A stretch of 37,541 nt of DNA, from assembly GCA_958453935.1 (NCBI GenBank), contig CAUDZT010000016.1, forward strand, positions 1-37,541, in the 5' to 3' direction. This document shows, piece after piece, positions 1-8,704 of this stretch; the stretch's first letter is position 1, and the number at the start of each line of letters is the position of its first letter. The position numbers and the translations under genes are program-made. This stretch comes from an uncultured Collinsella sp. (GTDB lineage Bacteria > Actinomycetota > Coriobacteriia > Coriobacteriales > Coriobacteriaceae). The notes beneath the pieces were generated by a model. The model did not search any database. It saw only the letters and a program-made list of their open reading frames with translations, and was not told where the DNA came from.

Positions 1-51
1 TAGCGGGTGGTTTAAAGCTGGGCGCTGCGCGGCCAGCAGACTAAAGTCTTG

Positions 52-91
52 AAAAAAAAACGGGGCAGACTCCAGTGCGGAGTCTGCCCCG
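52..91 (-). terminator. Intrinsic terminator of the pilus operon
   Basis: A perfect 13-bp stem (61-73 with 79-91) closes a 5-base loop. On the minus strand it is followed by nine T (52-60). It lies 100 bases past the major pilin stop codon and ends the three-gene pilus transcript. Only about 50 bases remain to the window edge, and I recognise nothing in them. Confidence 0.93.
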
Positions 92-191
92 AAAAGAGAA
101 TGGCAAAGCAAGAACGTCAATGGACGAGAAAAGTGTCCGCAAGTCTCATGGCCATCGCATCCCACCTGCCAAAGGGATGGGTGAGTGAGCG

Positions 192-1958
192 TTACTCCTG
201 CTCGGACTCCTCAGCCTGCTTACGGCTACGAATGAGGTGCGCCACGCCGATGCACAGCACCGCACCACCAGCGATCCAAGTGAAGGTCACGCCGTTAAGG
301 CCGGTCAGCGGGAGGTTGGAGCCCTTCTTGTCGACGATGGTGAAGCTGAGCTTACCGGTAGATACGGTGGCAGAACCGGCCTTTACAACACCATCAGCAG
401 CAGTAACGTTGGCAGAATCCTCGTCGGGAGTCACCGCGGTGCCATCCTGCTGAAGCGTGCCGCGAGCAATGGTAAACGTGACACCTTTGGAAGCAGAGTT
501 GTTGTAGCCAGGCGCCGGGGTTACCTCTGTAAGGGTGTAGGTGCCCTCATCGAGACCGACAACGTTGATCATGCCCTTATCGTTGGTAGTTAGTATTGCG
601 GCATCTGTATCTGTCGTCGTGGTACCGTCGGCCTTGATAAATTCGTTGGAGCCTTTCTCCTGCAGCGTGAACTGAACGCCTTCGAGGGTCTTGGGGTTGC
701 CAGTCTCGTCCTCGTCGCTACCAACCTTGGTGACATCGATACCATAGGTGTAGTCGTAGGCCGGATGGTCAACCGTGGTACCGGTGCCATTGGTGTGCGG
801 GTTGTTGGAATAGGTCAACTTGACATTGTTCACCTGGGCCTTGCCGAGCATATCCTGCGTAATCTTGCTAGCATCCAGTTTGGCCTTGTAGTTCACATAG
901 ACTGTCGAAATACCGTCAACGGTGATAAGATTGCCAGCCTTATCCTTTGCTTCTTTGAGGTTCTCGAAGGAAACAGTGAGCGTATTCGTGCTTTCTCCCG
1001 GGACATAGGTCGCACTGTAGCAAGCGGGATCCACGACTGAATTGTCAATCTTGACCTCAACGACTGGGTTACTGCCCTGAAGCTCTGGAACCATCGTGGA
1101 GGGGAGCTCGTCAGTGAAAGTGTAGCTGTACTTGACATACGTGTTAATGTTGCTAGCCACAGTGCCGGCAAGCTGATATTCAACAGGCTGTTCAGCAGCG
1201 GAGTCGGCAGCCTTGTTGGCTGCGGTAAAAACATTCTTGCTATCGTCCGTAACAAACTTGCCGTTCTTGTCATCCTTTACGGCCTTGGTCACGTTGGGGA
1301 CGTCCTTCTTGGGGGCCACGTTAACGTCAGAGCCACCGACGATGGTGAAAATCGGCGAGGTATACGCATCAGTATTGCCATTAGCACCGCTGGTCGTACT
1401 GGGCGTATCGGTCACGAAAAGCCAGTAGCCATTATCAAGATCCTTAAAGCTACCTTTGGTGGAATCGCTTGGCTTTGTCCACGTGAGGTTCTTGCCCCCT
1501 TCCAAGGCCTTGGCAATCAAGTCAAGAGTTGTGCCAGTATCAACCGCCGTAGTCTCCCCAAAATTAGAGTCCTGAGTCGTGCTGATGAACTCCGCCCACG
1601 TCTGGGCGTCAGCATCTACGTCAGGTGCTCCAGTAACGTCTTTGAGCGCAGTCGTAACGAGGGTTTTCACATTACCCGGAGCCCACTGAATATCGGAAAG
1701 AGTCTTAGCGGCCGAGCCATCCCAGCTCCCATCGCCCTTCTGATCCTGCGTGACCTTCGCGGTGAAGATCTGAATGCCCTTGAATGTCGTGCCGGTGTAT
1801 GTTTCGTCGGTGATAGCCACCTTACCCTTCTCCGTGGCCACCTTCGGCGTACCCGCAGCAAACGCCATCGTGACGGGCGCCATTACGCCGCCGAAGCTCA
1901 GCGCCGCCGTGAGGCCGGCGGTTACTGCCAGGCGTGCGATGTTCTTGCTCATGCTCAT
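192..1958 (-). CDS. Major pilin subunit, LPLTG-anchored, D2/SpaA type
   Basis: 588-residue surface pilin, probably the polymerising shaft subunit of a sortase-assembled pilus. It has an N-terminal signal peptide ending near AFAA. A pilin-motif-like stretch (APKKDVPNVTK) should supply the lysine for covalent linkage. A fimbrial isopeptide-formation D2-type region follows, then a SpaA/CnaB-like domain (VTKVGSDED to TLTEVTPAPGY, with an E-box-like TEV). The C-terminus is LPLTG, a hydrophobic helix and a basic tail (RSRK). The start at 1958 is chosen because AGAGGAAAAGAAG stands just upstream; the longer reading frame to 2024 has no such site. The gene is last in the operon, 108 bases after the minor pilin, just before the terminator. 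GC is clearly lower than in the gene before it. Family assignment is by motif. The major versus minor role is inferred from order and architecture. Confidence 0.88.
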   Translation of the reverse strand: MSMSKNIARLAVTAGLTAALSFGGVMAPVTMAFAAGTPKVATEKGKVAITDETYTGTTFKGIQIFTAKVTQDQKGDGSWDGSAAKTLSDIQWAPGNVKTLVTTALKDVTGAPDVDADAQTWAEFISTTQDSNFGETTAVDTGTTLDLIAKALEGGKNLTWTKPSDSTKGSFKDLDNGYWLFVTDTPSTTSGANGNTDAYTSPIFTIVGGSDVNVAPKKDVPNVTKAVKDDKNGKFVTDDSKNVFTAANKAADSAAEQPVEYQLAGTVASNINTYVKYSYTFTDELPSTMVPELQGSNPVVEVKIDNSVVDPACYSATYVPGESTNTLTVSFENLKEAKDKAGNLITVDGISTVYVNYKAKLDASKITQDMLGKAQVNNVKLTYSNNPHTNGTGTTVDHPAYDYTYGIDVTKVGSDEDETGNPKTLEGVQFTLQEKGSNEFIKADGTTTTDTDAAILTTNDKGMINVVGLDEGTYTLTEVTPAPGYNNSASKGVTFTIARGTLQQDGTAVTPDEDSANVTAADGVVKAGSATVSTGKLSFTIVDKKGSNLPLTGLNGVTFTWIAGGAVLCIGVAHLIRSRKQAEESEQE

Positions 1959-2041
1959 CTTCTTTTCCTCTGCTTTCTGCTTGAAGTCCGTTTGATCTAA
2001 ATCCATCTGTCTGTGTCTTAGCATCTACTTCGCTACGTCTC

Positions 2042-2060
2042 GCCCCGCTCTCTGTGGGGC
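2042..2060 (-). other. Small hairpin between the two pilin genes
   Basis: GCCCC (42-46) can pair with GGGGC (56-60) in the 108-base gap between the minor and major pilin genes. No T-run follows on the minus strand, so it is not a terminator. It could stabilise or process the mRNA and so separate major from minor pilin levels. The stem is short, so this is weak. Confidence 0.25.
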
Positions 2061-2066
2061 TGCCAG

Positions 2067-3737
2067 CTACTCTTTATGGCTGCCACCTCCCCGCTTGACC
2101 AGGAGCGCGACCACGATGAGCGCGGCTCCGGCGACCGCTGCGGCGGCCGCGGCGTACATTGCCATATCGCCAGTCGAGGGCATGAAGCCTCCGGTGGTAA
2201 TGCCAGGGGGTGTGCCGGTGGGCGTGTTAATGAGCGACGCCTCCAGACTGCCAGTCGACCCGTCCGCGCTGTCGGCGCGCAGGGGCGACTCGGCCGTGAT
2301 GGTGAGTTTGGGCTTGGCGGCGGCCACCTGGTCGACGTCCAGGCCCTCGGCCTTGACTGTCACGGAGCGCGTGCCCTCAAAGGCGGTGTAGCCCTTGGGC
2401 GCCTTGAGCTCGCGGACCTCCAGCTTGCCCGAGTCCACGCCCGAGACGGTCACGCGGCCGTCCTCGCCCGTGGTGACGGTGGCCTTGCCGTCCGCATCCC
2501 ACGTGCCGTCGGCCGCCAGTGTGCGGCCGCGGTCGTCGGCGATGCTCAGGACCGCCCCGGCAAGCGGCTTGTCGCCGTCGCTGCCGCGCTTGGTGAGCGC
2601 GAGATCCCAGGTGTAGGCGCACGCATCGTCGCTCGGCGTGCGGGTGAAGCCGGCGTCGCCGGACTGGTCGGCAAAGGGAGAGCGCGGGTAGCGCAGGTAG
2701 ACCTCGTTGGGGTTGCCCTTCGCGATGCCGTGGTTGCATGCGCTGTTGAGCGGTGCGTTGTACACGGCGACCACGCGGGCGCCCGCGGTGAAGGCGTCGG
2801 TCCCGCCGAGCGCGGCGATGAGGTCGCCGGTGCGCACGGTGAAGGTCTTGCCGTCGGCCGCTACCTTGGTGGCGCACTGGGCCGTGATGTCGGTCCAGCC
2901 CTTCGCGGGCTCGGTGCCGACGCGGCCATCCTTGCCGGTCTGGACCGCACCAAAGCCGCCGTCCGCGCCCGCCGCCGCGTACACGCGCATGCTCGCGGCG
3001 ACCTTGGAGGGGTCGAGCCCCGCGCTCATGGTGTCGACGAACTGCACCGCGTAGGTGTCATAGGCGGAAAGGCCCGCGGGAACCGTGGCCGAGAGGCGCC
3101 AGTACAGGTCGTCGGCGACCGTGGCATCGGCGGCCTTCTGCCATGCGGCGGCGCTGTCCTCCAGCACGTGCTTGGCGACCTTGGGGGTCGCCGCCTTGGG
3201 CTTGACGGTGACGGCGCTGCCGCCGACCAGGGCCATGATCGGCGCGGTGCCGGCCTCGCCCTGGGCGATGGCGCCGTCGTCGGCGACGATGAGCCAGTAG
3301 CCGCAGGGCAGCTCGGCCGCCTTGCCCGCGTTAAGGGCCACGGGCTCGGCGCCAGAACTCTGAAGGGAACGAGCGAGCTGTGCGCTCAGCGCGCTCGTAA
3401 GGTGGGAATCGGTGTCGAGCCACTCGGCAGCTTCCTGCGCGGTGGTCTGGGAATTAGGCATGCCGGCGCTGTGCAGCACAGGTAGCGCGGCGTCGCGCAC
3501 GGCGTCGCTTGCCCAGGCGAGGTCGGTGGCGATCTTGGCGTCGCTGTCGCCGTCGACGACGTTGGCGCTAAAGATCTGGTAGGCGTCGTAGCTGCTCGCC
3601 ACGGTGCCGCTCACCGTGATGGAACCGGTCGAGGTCGGCGCGGCCTGCGCGGATGCGGGGAACACAACCGCGCAGGTGCCGATCAGGAGGGTAAGCAGCG
3701 CAAACAAGATCGGGAAGGAGCAAACTTTCTTATTCAC
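2067..3737 (-). CDS. Minor pilin / basal pilus subunit, MPSTG-anchored
   Basis: 556-residue surface protein. It has a signal peptide (hydrophobic core to about residue 30, ending ASAQAA) and an N-terminal pilin region with a possible linkage lysine in VTVKPKAATPKVAK. A D2-like middle follows, then a SpaA/CnaB-like domain (LALTKRGSDGDKPLAG to RELKAPKGY), a variant sorting motif MPSTG, a long Ala-rich membrane helix and KRGGG. The start is a GTG at 3737: GGAGG stands eight bases upstream, while the longer frame to 3818 runs into the previous gene. It overlaps the stop of the tip adhesin by 8 bases, so translation is probably coupled. Its GC is very high (some lines near 70 percent), unlike both neighbours in the same operon. 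It could be a base subunit or a second shaft subunit; order alone does not decide. Confidence 0.85.
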   Translation of the reverse strand: MNKKVCSFPILFALLTLLIGTCAVVFPASAQAAPTSTGSITVSGTVASSYDAYQIFSANVVDGDSDAKIATDLAWASDAVRDAALPVLHSAGMPNSQTTAQEAAEWLDTDSHLTSALSAQLARSLQSSGAEPVALNAGKAAELPCGYWLIVADDGAIAQGEAGTAPIMALVGGSAVTVKPKAATPKVAKHVLEDSAAAWQKAADATVADDLYWRLSATVPAGLSAYDTYAVQFVDTMSAGLDPSKVAASMRVYAAAGADGGFGAVQTGKDGRVGTEPAKGWTDITAQCATKVAADGKTFTVRTGDLIAALGGTDAFTAGARVVAVYNAPLNSACNHGIAKGNPNEVYLRYPRSPFADQSGDAGFTRTPSDDACAYTWDLALTKRGSDGDKPLAGAVLSIADDRGRTLAADGTWDADGKATVTTGEDGRVTVSGVDSGKLEVRELKAPKGYTAFEGTRSVTVKAEGLDVDQVAAAKPKLTITAESPLRADSADGSTGSLEASLINTPTGTPPGITTGGFMPSTGDMAMYAAAAAAVAGAALIVVALLVKRGGGSHKE

Positions 3738-6700
3738 GACGCTCACCTCCCCTCGCGCTCGCCTTGCGACGAACGTGCATCCAGGCCGCAGCGACGCAAA
3801 GCATCGCCGCGCCGGCAAGGTACGTCAGAGTGACGCCCGACATACCAGAAAGGGGCAAAGAGGTGGAGTAGGTGTTGGTGAAGGTGGGAGTGGACTTGCC
3901 GGTGAGGTCGTGGGGCGTGTCAGTGGTCACTTCATTGCCATCACGATCCTGAATCTGCTTGTAGGTCGCAGTGACGTCGATATGGTGGTTAGAGTCGTCA
4001 GTCGCGTTAACCGTAATCTGATAGACCGACTTGTCGTACGTATAGTGCGAGAACAGCGAACCGTCGTCTTTCTCGCGCACGTAGTACGTGAAGGTCTTGG
4101 AAGCACCACGGCCAGTGGGGCCAGACGCGAGCTGGTCGAGTTGATCGAGTTTGTAATCAATCTTGTCGAAGCTCAGGGTCTGGGACTTGTCGCCGTCGGC
4201 AGTGGTGGACTTGCTGCTAACGATATCCGTAAAATCTGTGTCGGTCGCAAGCTGGAGCGTGAACTCCTTCATCTCGCCACCCTCAACGACCTTAGTCGCC
4301 ATAGGCGTCCAGGAGCCCTTCGAGTCGTACGGAGTGAACTTGTTAGTGAAAGTCGTGGAGTCACCCTCACAGATAATTGGATAATAGTCTCCACTCTTCT
4401 GCACCTTGCTCCTCGCTTTTACGTTCTCCCACTTCCCAGACGACTCGCGGAATTCGTACTTGGTTACACCGACGTTTTTAATCGTGTAGTTATGGATGTA
4501 AAGATCCTTCAGTTGGCTTGAGTTTTCTTTACTCGGAACAGACATGAGCAAGGTCTTGGTATCTTCGGCCGTCACCACAATCTTATACACGCTGGAGTCG
4601 TACGTGATGCCAGAATCACCACCGGGATCTTCGACCAAGTAGTATGTGATTTCGTTACCCGCGCCACTCGATGCGAATTGTTCACCAAGGTCAAACGTAA
4701 TGCTGCCTTCTGCATCATTTGCTGCTGTTCCAACCTCGGTGCAAACGTCGCGATTGAATGTCGTGCCAGCTGTCGTGCCAGCCAAAGGGTCGTCTGAATC
4801 CTTGCGATACACCGTAAAGGAGAACTCCCCATCATTGAGCTTGCGGCCTTCCAGCTTCTTGGTCGCCTTGAGCTTGAGGCTCGGATAGACATACGTGTCC
4901 TCAGGCGCGCCCATGTACAGGTCGCCGTTCGACATGATGCCGCCGCCATGGTTCCAGGAATAATTGCCCGTGATAAACGTCGCGCCCGCCTCTAGCGCAG
5001 CCTTTCGCGCATTGATCGCCTCGGGGTCTTGAGCCTTAACATTCGAACTCAGGCCGATGCTGTTATATACCTGCACGCCAGCGTTAGCGGGGACAGTAAT
5101 GGCTTTCTGAAGCTCTAAGCTTCCCCGATACTTAGCATCGCCGCCGCCAAGCATTTTGCCAATCACCGCCGCGATCGGAGTCGTATGACCCTCCGCCGCA
5201 AGGAAGAAGTCCGCGTGGCCGTTTTCGCGAAACACTTCGGCATTGTAGGCGTCGGAGTCCTGGTCCTTACCGTGACCACCGCCGGAAAGATGGGGGGTGC
5301 CGTTATTGCCTGTATTACTCACGGATTCGTAATCGTTCGCGTTTTGCTCATTTCCGGCAGAAGTATTACCGAAAATCGCCGTGCCGTCGGTGCCTGTCAC
5401 CAAAGTCTTACCCGTCGGGCAAACCGCAACGCCGCCACCGTAGCCACCGGCCTCATTGCTGCTTATATAGGAGTTATAGACAAATAGCCTACCAGCATTA
5501 GACGCGACCTTAGAATCGCCCTGGACGAAGATGCCGCCTCCACCCCAGTCAAAGCGAGACATGCAGTGGTTATTAGTGATATAGACTGGATTTGAATTTG
5601 ACGCTCCTTTTATCATCGCGTCAACCATCTGGCCCACGCGAATGCCGGCACCCTCAGAGCGAAAACTCACGTTAGAGGCAATAGTTCCCCCCGTAATGTT
5701 GAGCCATGCCGTTCTCCCCCCTTGGTGTCCGATGTCGGTCACATAGACGCCACCGCCAGCTTCCTCAGAATAGTTGCCCGTAATCTGGCCACCAGAAATG
5801 GTGACATGAGTACCGTTTTTAGCGGCAAGTCCAGCACCGCCATGATCGCCATTACCATCGTTACCACAGTAATTGGCATATTTATTGTTAGTAATGTAGC
5901 CACCAGAAACAGTAACGCTGCCGCCTTCGGCCATGATGCCGCCGCCGAAACCAACACCAGTAGCAAGCGTGCTGTTGCCGGAGATTACGCCATTAGTTAT
6001 GTTGACCGTGGAGTCTTTAGCATACACACCACCGCCACTAGGAGCACTGTTGCCGGCAATTACGCCACCGGAAACCTCGAGGGTCGAATTACCGTGTATT
6101 TCAATTCCGCCGCCCGCACCCGAGCCAGAAGCTCCACACACATAGCCGCCGCGCATGTTGACGGTAGAGCCGTTCTCGGCATAGACCAAGCTGCTAACGC
6201 TGCTGCCTTGTTTTTGCGTGATCACGCCGCTCACAAGGTTAAACGTGCCACCCTTGCCGTTGTTGTTATACAGATTGATGAGCTTTAGATTTGCGTTGCC
6301 GTCGCACGCCACGATGGCGCCCTTAATATCGACGTTATGTCTGACAAGCGTCTCGATTGTCCCTGTACCACTCGGAGTCGATTTGGTCACGTAGTAGGTA
6401 AGATTAGACGGAATGCCACCAACGTAATTTAGCTCGACTTTCTTGCCATAATTATTGGGATTCGGGTTCTGCCCCTGATTAGTCAGCTGTTGGACATCGT
6501 TGACCGTCTCAGTCACCGGCGCGGAGTCCTTAATTTCGTCCTTAATTGTAAGTGTTGCGCCGTTAGCAACATCAAATAACGGCATTTCGGTGTTCAAGCA
6601 CTTGATCTTATAACCGTTTAAGTTCAGCGTTATATTGCTGCCGCTCTTCTCAAGTTTGATTTCACCAGCATAGTCAATATCAGCTGTAAGCTCGAAGCAG

Positions 6701-7167
6701 GCAGTTTGGTTTTCCCCAACGCCTTGAAGCTTAGCTGACAAATCATCGGCGTTAGTAATGTTAGTAATAGCTGTGGTTGTCTCTTCGCTCTCTGCAGCCT
6801 CCTCGGCTGACGCGACAGCGTTAACATCCATCGCATCATTATCTTCCGCCTGCGACTCGTACTTGGACTGCTCCTCCGGCCGAGCATCGTCGTCGCTCGC
6901 AGCATCGTCGCTGTTCTGGTTATCGGCGTCTGTGCCGGCATCCCCGTTAGTACTGTTGTCTATACCAGTAGACTCACTTGAGGAACCCCCCCCCATCACA
7001 GTTTCCTCGGTAGGAGCTGCCTGGGCATCGTTGGCAATGGCCTGCGAGATCGGGGGCATGACGAGCGACAGTACCAGGCTCAAAACGGAGGCTCCGCACA
7101 AAACGCCTGCCAGTACACGGCGCGTCGCTTTATTACTCTGCTTAGATTTGTCCGAATTCGCTTTCAT
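3730..7167 (-). CDS. Large pilus-tip adhesin with beta-helix, LPLSG-anchored
   Basis: 1145-residue first gene of the pilus operon, probably the tip adhesin. It has a long signal peptide (hydrophobic stretch about residues 18-45), then an acidic Ser/Asp/Glu-rich linker. A large right-handed parallel beta-helix region follows, with many G-G-G-I and SGG-V-I-GN type turns (about residues 270-650). Near residue 765 there is an FctA/Spy0128-like pilin isopeptide domain (LKATKKLEGRKLNDGEFSF) and a second related domain nearer the end (YYVREKD). The C-terminus is LPLSG, a membrane helix and VRRK. The start at 7167 has GGGGAGGAG upstream. Nine consecutive G occur near residue 58 (6986-6994). Similar beta-helix/isopeptide proteins are common in gut Actinomycetota. 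The ligand is unknown. Confidence 0.85.
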   Translation of the reverse strand: MKANSDKSKQSNKATRRVLAGVLCGASVLSLVLSLVMPPISQAIANDAQAAPTEETVMGGGSSSESTGIDNSTNGDAGTDADNQNSDDAASDDDARPEEQSKYESQAEDNDAMDVNAVASAEEAAESEETTTAITNITNADDLSAKLQGVGENQTACFELTADIDYAGEIKLEKSGSNITLNLNGYKIKCLNTEMPLFDVANGATLTIKDEIKDSAPVTETVNDVQQLTNQGQNPNPNNYGKKVELNYVGGIPSNLTYYVTKSTPSGTGTIETLVRHNVDIKGAIVACDGNANLKLINLYNNNGKGGTFNLVSGVITQKQGSSVSSLVYAENGSTVNMRGGYVCGASGSGAGGGIEIHGNSTLEVSGGVIAGNSAPSGGGVYAKDSTVNITNGVISGNSTLATGVGFGGGIMAEGGSVTVSGGYITNNKYANYCGNDGNGDHGGAGLAAKNGTHVTISGGQITGNYSEEAGGGVYVTDIGHQGGRTAWLNITGGTIASNVSFRSEGAGIRVGQMVDAMIKGASNSNPVYITNNHCMSRFDWGGGGIFVQGDSKVASNAGRLFVYNSYISSNEAGGYGGGVAVCPTGKTLVTGTDGTAIFGNTSAGNEQNANDYESVSNTGNNGTPHLSGGGHGKDQDSDAYNAEVFRENGHADFFLAAEGHTTPIAAVIGKMLGGGDAKYRGSLELQKAITVPANAGVQVYNSIGLSSNVKAQDPEAINARKAALEAGATFITGNYSWNHGGGIMSNGDLYMGAPEDTYVYPSLKLKATKKLEGRKLNDGEFSFTVYRKDSDDPLAGTTAGTTFNRDVCTEVGTAANDAEGSITFDLGEQFASSGAGNEITYYLVEDPGGDSGITYDSSVYKIVVTAEDTKTLLMSVPSKENSSQLKDLYIHNYTIKNVGVTKYEFRESSGKWENVKARSKVQKSGDYYPIICEGDSTTFTNKFTPYDSKGSWTPMATKVVEGGEMKEFTLQLATDTDFTDIVSSKSTTADGDKSQTLSFDKIDYKLDQLDQLASGPTGRGASKTFTYYVREKDDGSLFSHYTYDKSVYQITVNATDDSNHHIDVTATYKQIQDRDGNEVTTDTPHDLTGKSTPTFTNTYSTSLPLSGMSGVTLTYLAGAAMLCVAAAWMHVRRKASARGGERRE
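6986..6994. repeat. Poly-G (C9 on plus strand) tract inside the adhesin gene
   Basis: Nine consecutive C on plus, read as ATG-GGG-GGG-GGT in the adhesin, about 58 codons after its start and just past the signal peptide. Gain or loss of one base would shift the frame and stop the adhesin early. With the 8-base overlap downstream it could also lower the minor pilin. Confidence 0.9.
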
Positions 7168-7222
7168 CGATGTCTCCTCCCCAAGAGACCGCGATCTTGC
7201 TCTTTCCCTATCAAACGTATCT

Positions 7223-7285
7223 GCGCAATCTGTAATTGCGCTCGCTAAGTGATGCAATTATAACGATTGTTTAAACATCTGAGCA
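7223..7285 (-). promoter_or_regulatory. Promoter and leader hairpin of the pilus operon
   Basis: On minus, a perfect TATAAT -10 (7257-7262) stands 17 bases after TGCTCA (7280-7285, 3 of 6 to TTGACA). Transcription should start near 7250, giving a leader of about 83 bases before the ATG at 7167. The leader holds a 7-bp hairpin, GCGCAAT/ATTGCGC (7223-7241). The weak -35 suggests that an activator may be needed. Confidence 0.6.
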
Positions 7286-7624
7286 GCAAAACCGACATTT
7301 TTGTGCAAGTTCTTAATTCTCTTGACAATTGTTTAGATTTGCCTTCGTTTATTCGCTATAAAATATCTGTTTCTACTGGTAATTAAGTTAGTTATCAGTT
7401 TTTTAATAGCATTTTATTTATTTGCACAACCTTTTGCTCAAGAGCAAACATCCTGTGAACGGTCGAAAATCGACCGTGAACGGTAGATTATTAACCGGAA
7501 GGAATATCCTACCAAACTGATGAGAATATCTTTAACCCACCGGTGGTTAGAGGCATGATGTTCAGACAACTATATTTGAATTATCGCGCAGATTTTAGGC
7601 ATCAATTCGCCCAAATCGCCTGAG
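7286..7624. other. AT-rich non-coding stretch with a paired direct repeat
   Basis: About 340 bases without a gene. The first half is markedly AT-rich. At 7455-7484 GTGAACGGT occurs twice, 21 bp apart (two helical turns), with a perfect palindrome GGTCGA-AAA-TCGACC between and overlapping (7461-7475). A diverged copy of this unit lies at 14886-14914. A 10-bp palindrome CCACCGGTGG lies near 7540. These could be operator sites for the pilus promoter about 200 bases away, but nothing here identifies a regulator. Confidence 0.5.
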
Positions 7625-7660
7625 GCCACCACAAAGGCGCCTGTCCCCATTGCGGGGGTT
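7625..7660 (-). repeat. Family A intergenic hairpin repeat, degraded copy
   Basis: It begins CCACCACAAAGGCGCCTG like the other family A copies, but the right arm is altered (TTGCGGGGG). It lies 12 bases past the HAD gene stop on the minus strand and may still act as its terminator. Confidence 0.55.
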
Positions 7661-7671
7661 CTCCCCCGGCG

Positions 7672-8493
7672 CTACAGCAGATGTTCCTCGACAAAGACCG
7701 CGATGCCGTCCTCGTCGTTGCTCGCGGTTACAAAGTCCGCGGCGGCACGGGTGGCGTCGCTGCCATTTGCCATGGCCACACCCACGCCGGCGTCGGCCAC
7801 CATGCAGGTATCGTTATCGGCATCGCCAAACACGCAGATGTTCTGAAGCTCCATGCCGTTGAGCTCCGCCACGCGCACAAGGCCGCGCGTCTTGGACACG
7901 CGCGGATCCATGAACTCGTAGAGCCGCTGCGTGGTCTGCAGGGCCGCCGCCTTAACAGTGTCATCGGCAAACGTCGACGCCCGCTCAATCACCCGCGGCA
8001 TTACCTCGGGCGCCATGGTAAACATCACCTTGGGCTGCGGCTCGCGCAAAAACTCGGCAAAATCGACCACCTGGTAGGGCACGCCGTCGACGCGCGACAG
8101 GTGCTCGACGCACGCGTTGCTCTCGGGCACGTAGAACACGCCGTCTCGGGGGCAGACGGGTGTTGCCGGAAGGTCCGCCATGTGCTTGCAGATGCGCGCG
8201 ATGGTCTCGCCCGGCAGCGGAAAGCTCAGCTCGTTGATGGCGTGCGCGCGATCGATGACCTCGGCGCCACCGCAGCCCACGAGCACGTCCACCAGGCCTT
8301 CGATGCCCCAGAACTCGTACATGGCCTCGGTCGCGTGGGCGTCGCGCCCGGTGCACAGGCCAAAAAGCACGCCGCGGTCGCGCAGGGCGCGGATCGCCGC
8401 CACGGTGCGCGGGGACACCGTATGCTGGCTCGTGAGCAGCGTACCGTCGATATCGCAGAACACGGCTTTGATGTGGCTGAAGGTGGTGTCCAT
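7672..8493 (-). CDS. HAD-superfamily Cof-type phosphatase
   Basis: 273-residue cytosolic hydrolase of the haloacid dehalogenase superfamily, Cof/YidA type. It probably dephosphorylates small phosphosugars or cofactors. The nucleophile motif DIDGT sits at residues 14-18 (Asp14 nucleophile, Asp16 acid/base). A TGRD segment typical of Cof proteins is near residue 50. The metal-binding GDADND is at 223-228, followed by the usual GVGVAMANG. The length fits the family. The start at 8493 is preferred to the frame's upstream Met: AGAAAGG precedes it, and the upstream part translates the intergenic repeat. A promoter at 8549-8579 fits this start. The gene stands alone. The substrate cannot be told from sequence. 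Confidence 0.92.
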   Translation of the reverse strand: MDTTFSHIKAVFCDIDGTLLTSQHTVSPRTVAAIRALRDRGVLFGLCTGRDAHATEAMYEFWGIEGLVDVLVGCGGAEVIDRAHAINELSFPLPGETIARICKHMADLPATPVCPRDGVFYVPESNACVEHLSRVDGVPYQVVDFAEFLREPQPKVMFTMAPEVMPRVIERASTFADDTVKAAALQTTQRLYEFMDPRVSKTRGLVRVAELNGMELQNICVFGDADNDTCMVADAGVGVAMANGSDATRAAADFVTASNDEDGIAVFVEEHLL

Positions 8494-8548
8494 GGGGGCC
8501 TTTCTGGGTTGCGCGGCGGTGTGGGGTGTGGTCGTGAACGGCGTACAT

Positions 8549-8579
8549 GCTATACCAAGGCGCAGGCGCGGCCTGTCAA
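8549..8579 (-). promoter_or_regulatory. Candidate promoter of the HAD phosphatase gene
   Basis: Minus-strand TTGACA (8574-8579) and TATAGC (8549-8554) are separated by 19 bases. The long spacer weakens the call. The leader would be about 50 bases. Confidence 0.45.
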
Positions 8580-8582
8580 AGC

Positions 8583-8620
8583 AAAAACCACCACAAAGGC
8601 GCCTGGCCCCTTTGTGGTGA
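8583..8620 (-). terminator. Family A hairpin repeat, terminator-like
   Basis: CCACCACAAAGG pairs with CCTTTGTGGTG around GCGCCTGGCC or its complement. On minus, a run of five T follows the stem. It lies between the HAD promoter and the MFS gene's 3' end, next to a family B repeat. Confidence 0.65.
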
Positions 8621-8638
8621 TCGCGGCGTCTACGGGCC

Positions 8639-8703
8639 AAACCATCACAACATTCGACGTTTTTCGGCAAAATCGCGATTTTTACCGAATGTTGTGATGG
8701 TTT
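8639..8703. repeat. Family B intergenic inverted repeat, copy 1
   Basis: AAACCATCACAACATTCG (8639-8656) faces its exact complement at 8686-8703 around a 29-base centre rich in T and A. The right arm ends one base before the MFS stop codon. Other copies are at 18291-18355 and 19531-19598, each also next to the 3' end of a minus-strand gene. Confidence 0.85.
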
Positions 8704-8704
8704 C

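Noticed and set aside
2076..3485. 469-codon plus-strand open frame opposite the minor pilin
   Set aside because: A shadow frame of a very GC-rich gene; low-complexity Arg/Gly/Ala composition and no ribosome site.
7322..7370. Plus-strand TTGACA with a TATAAA further on
   Set aside because: The spacing is about 29 bases and no plus-strand gene follows, only the antisense of the HAD gene.
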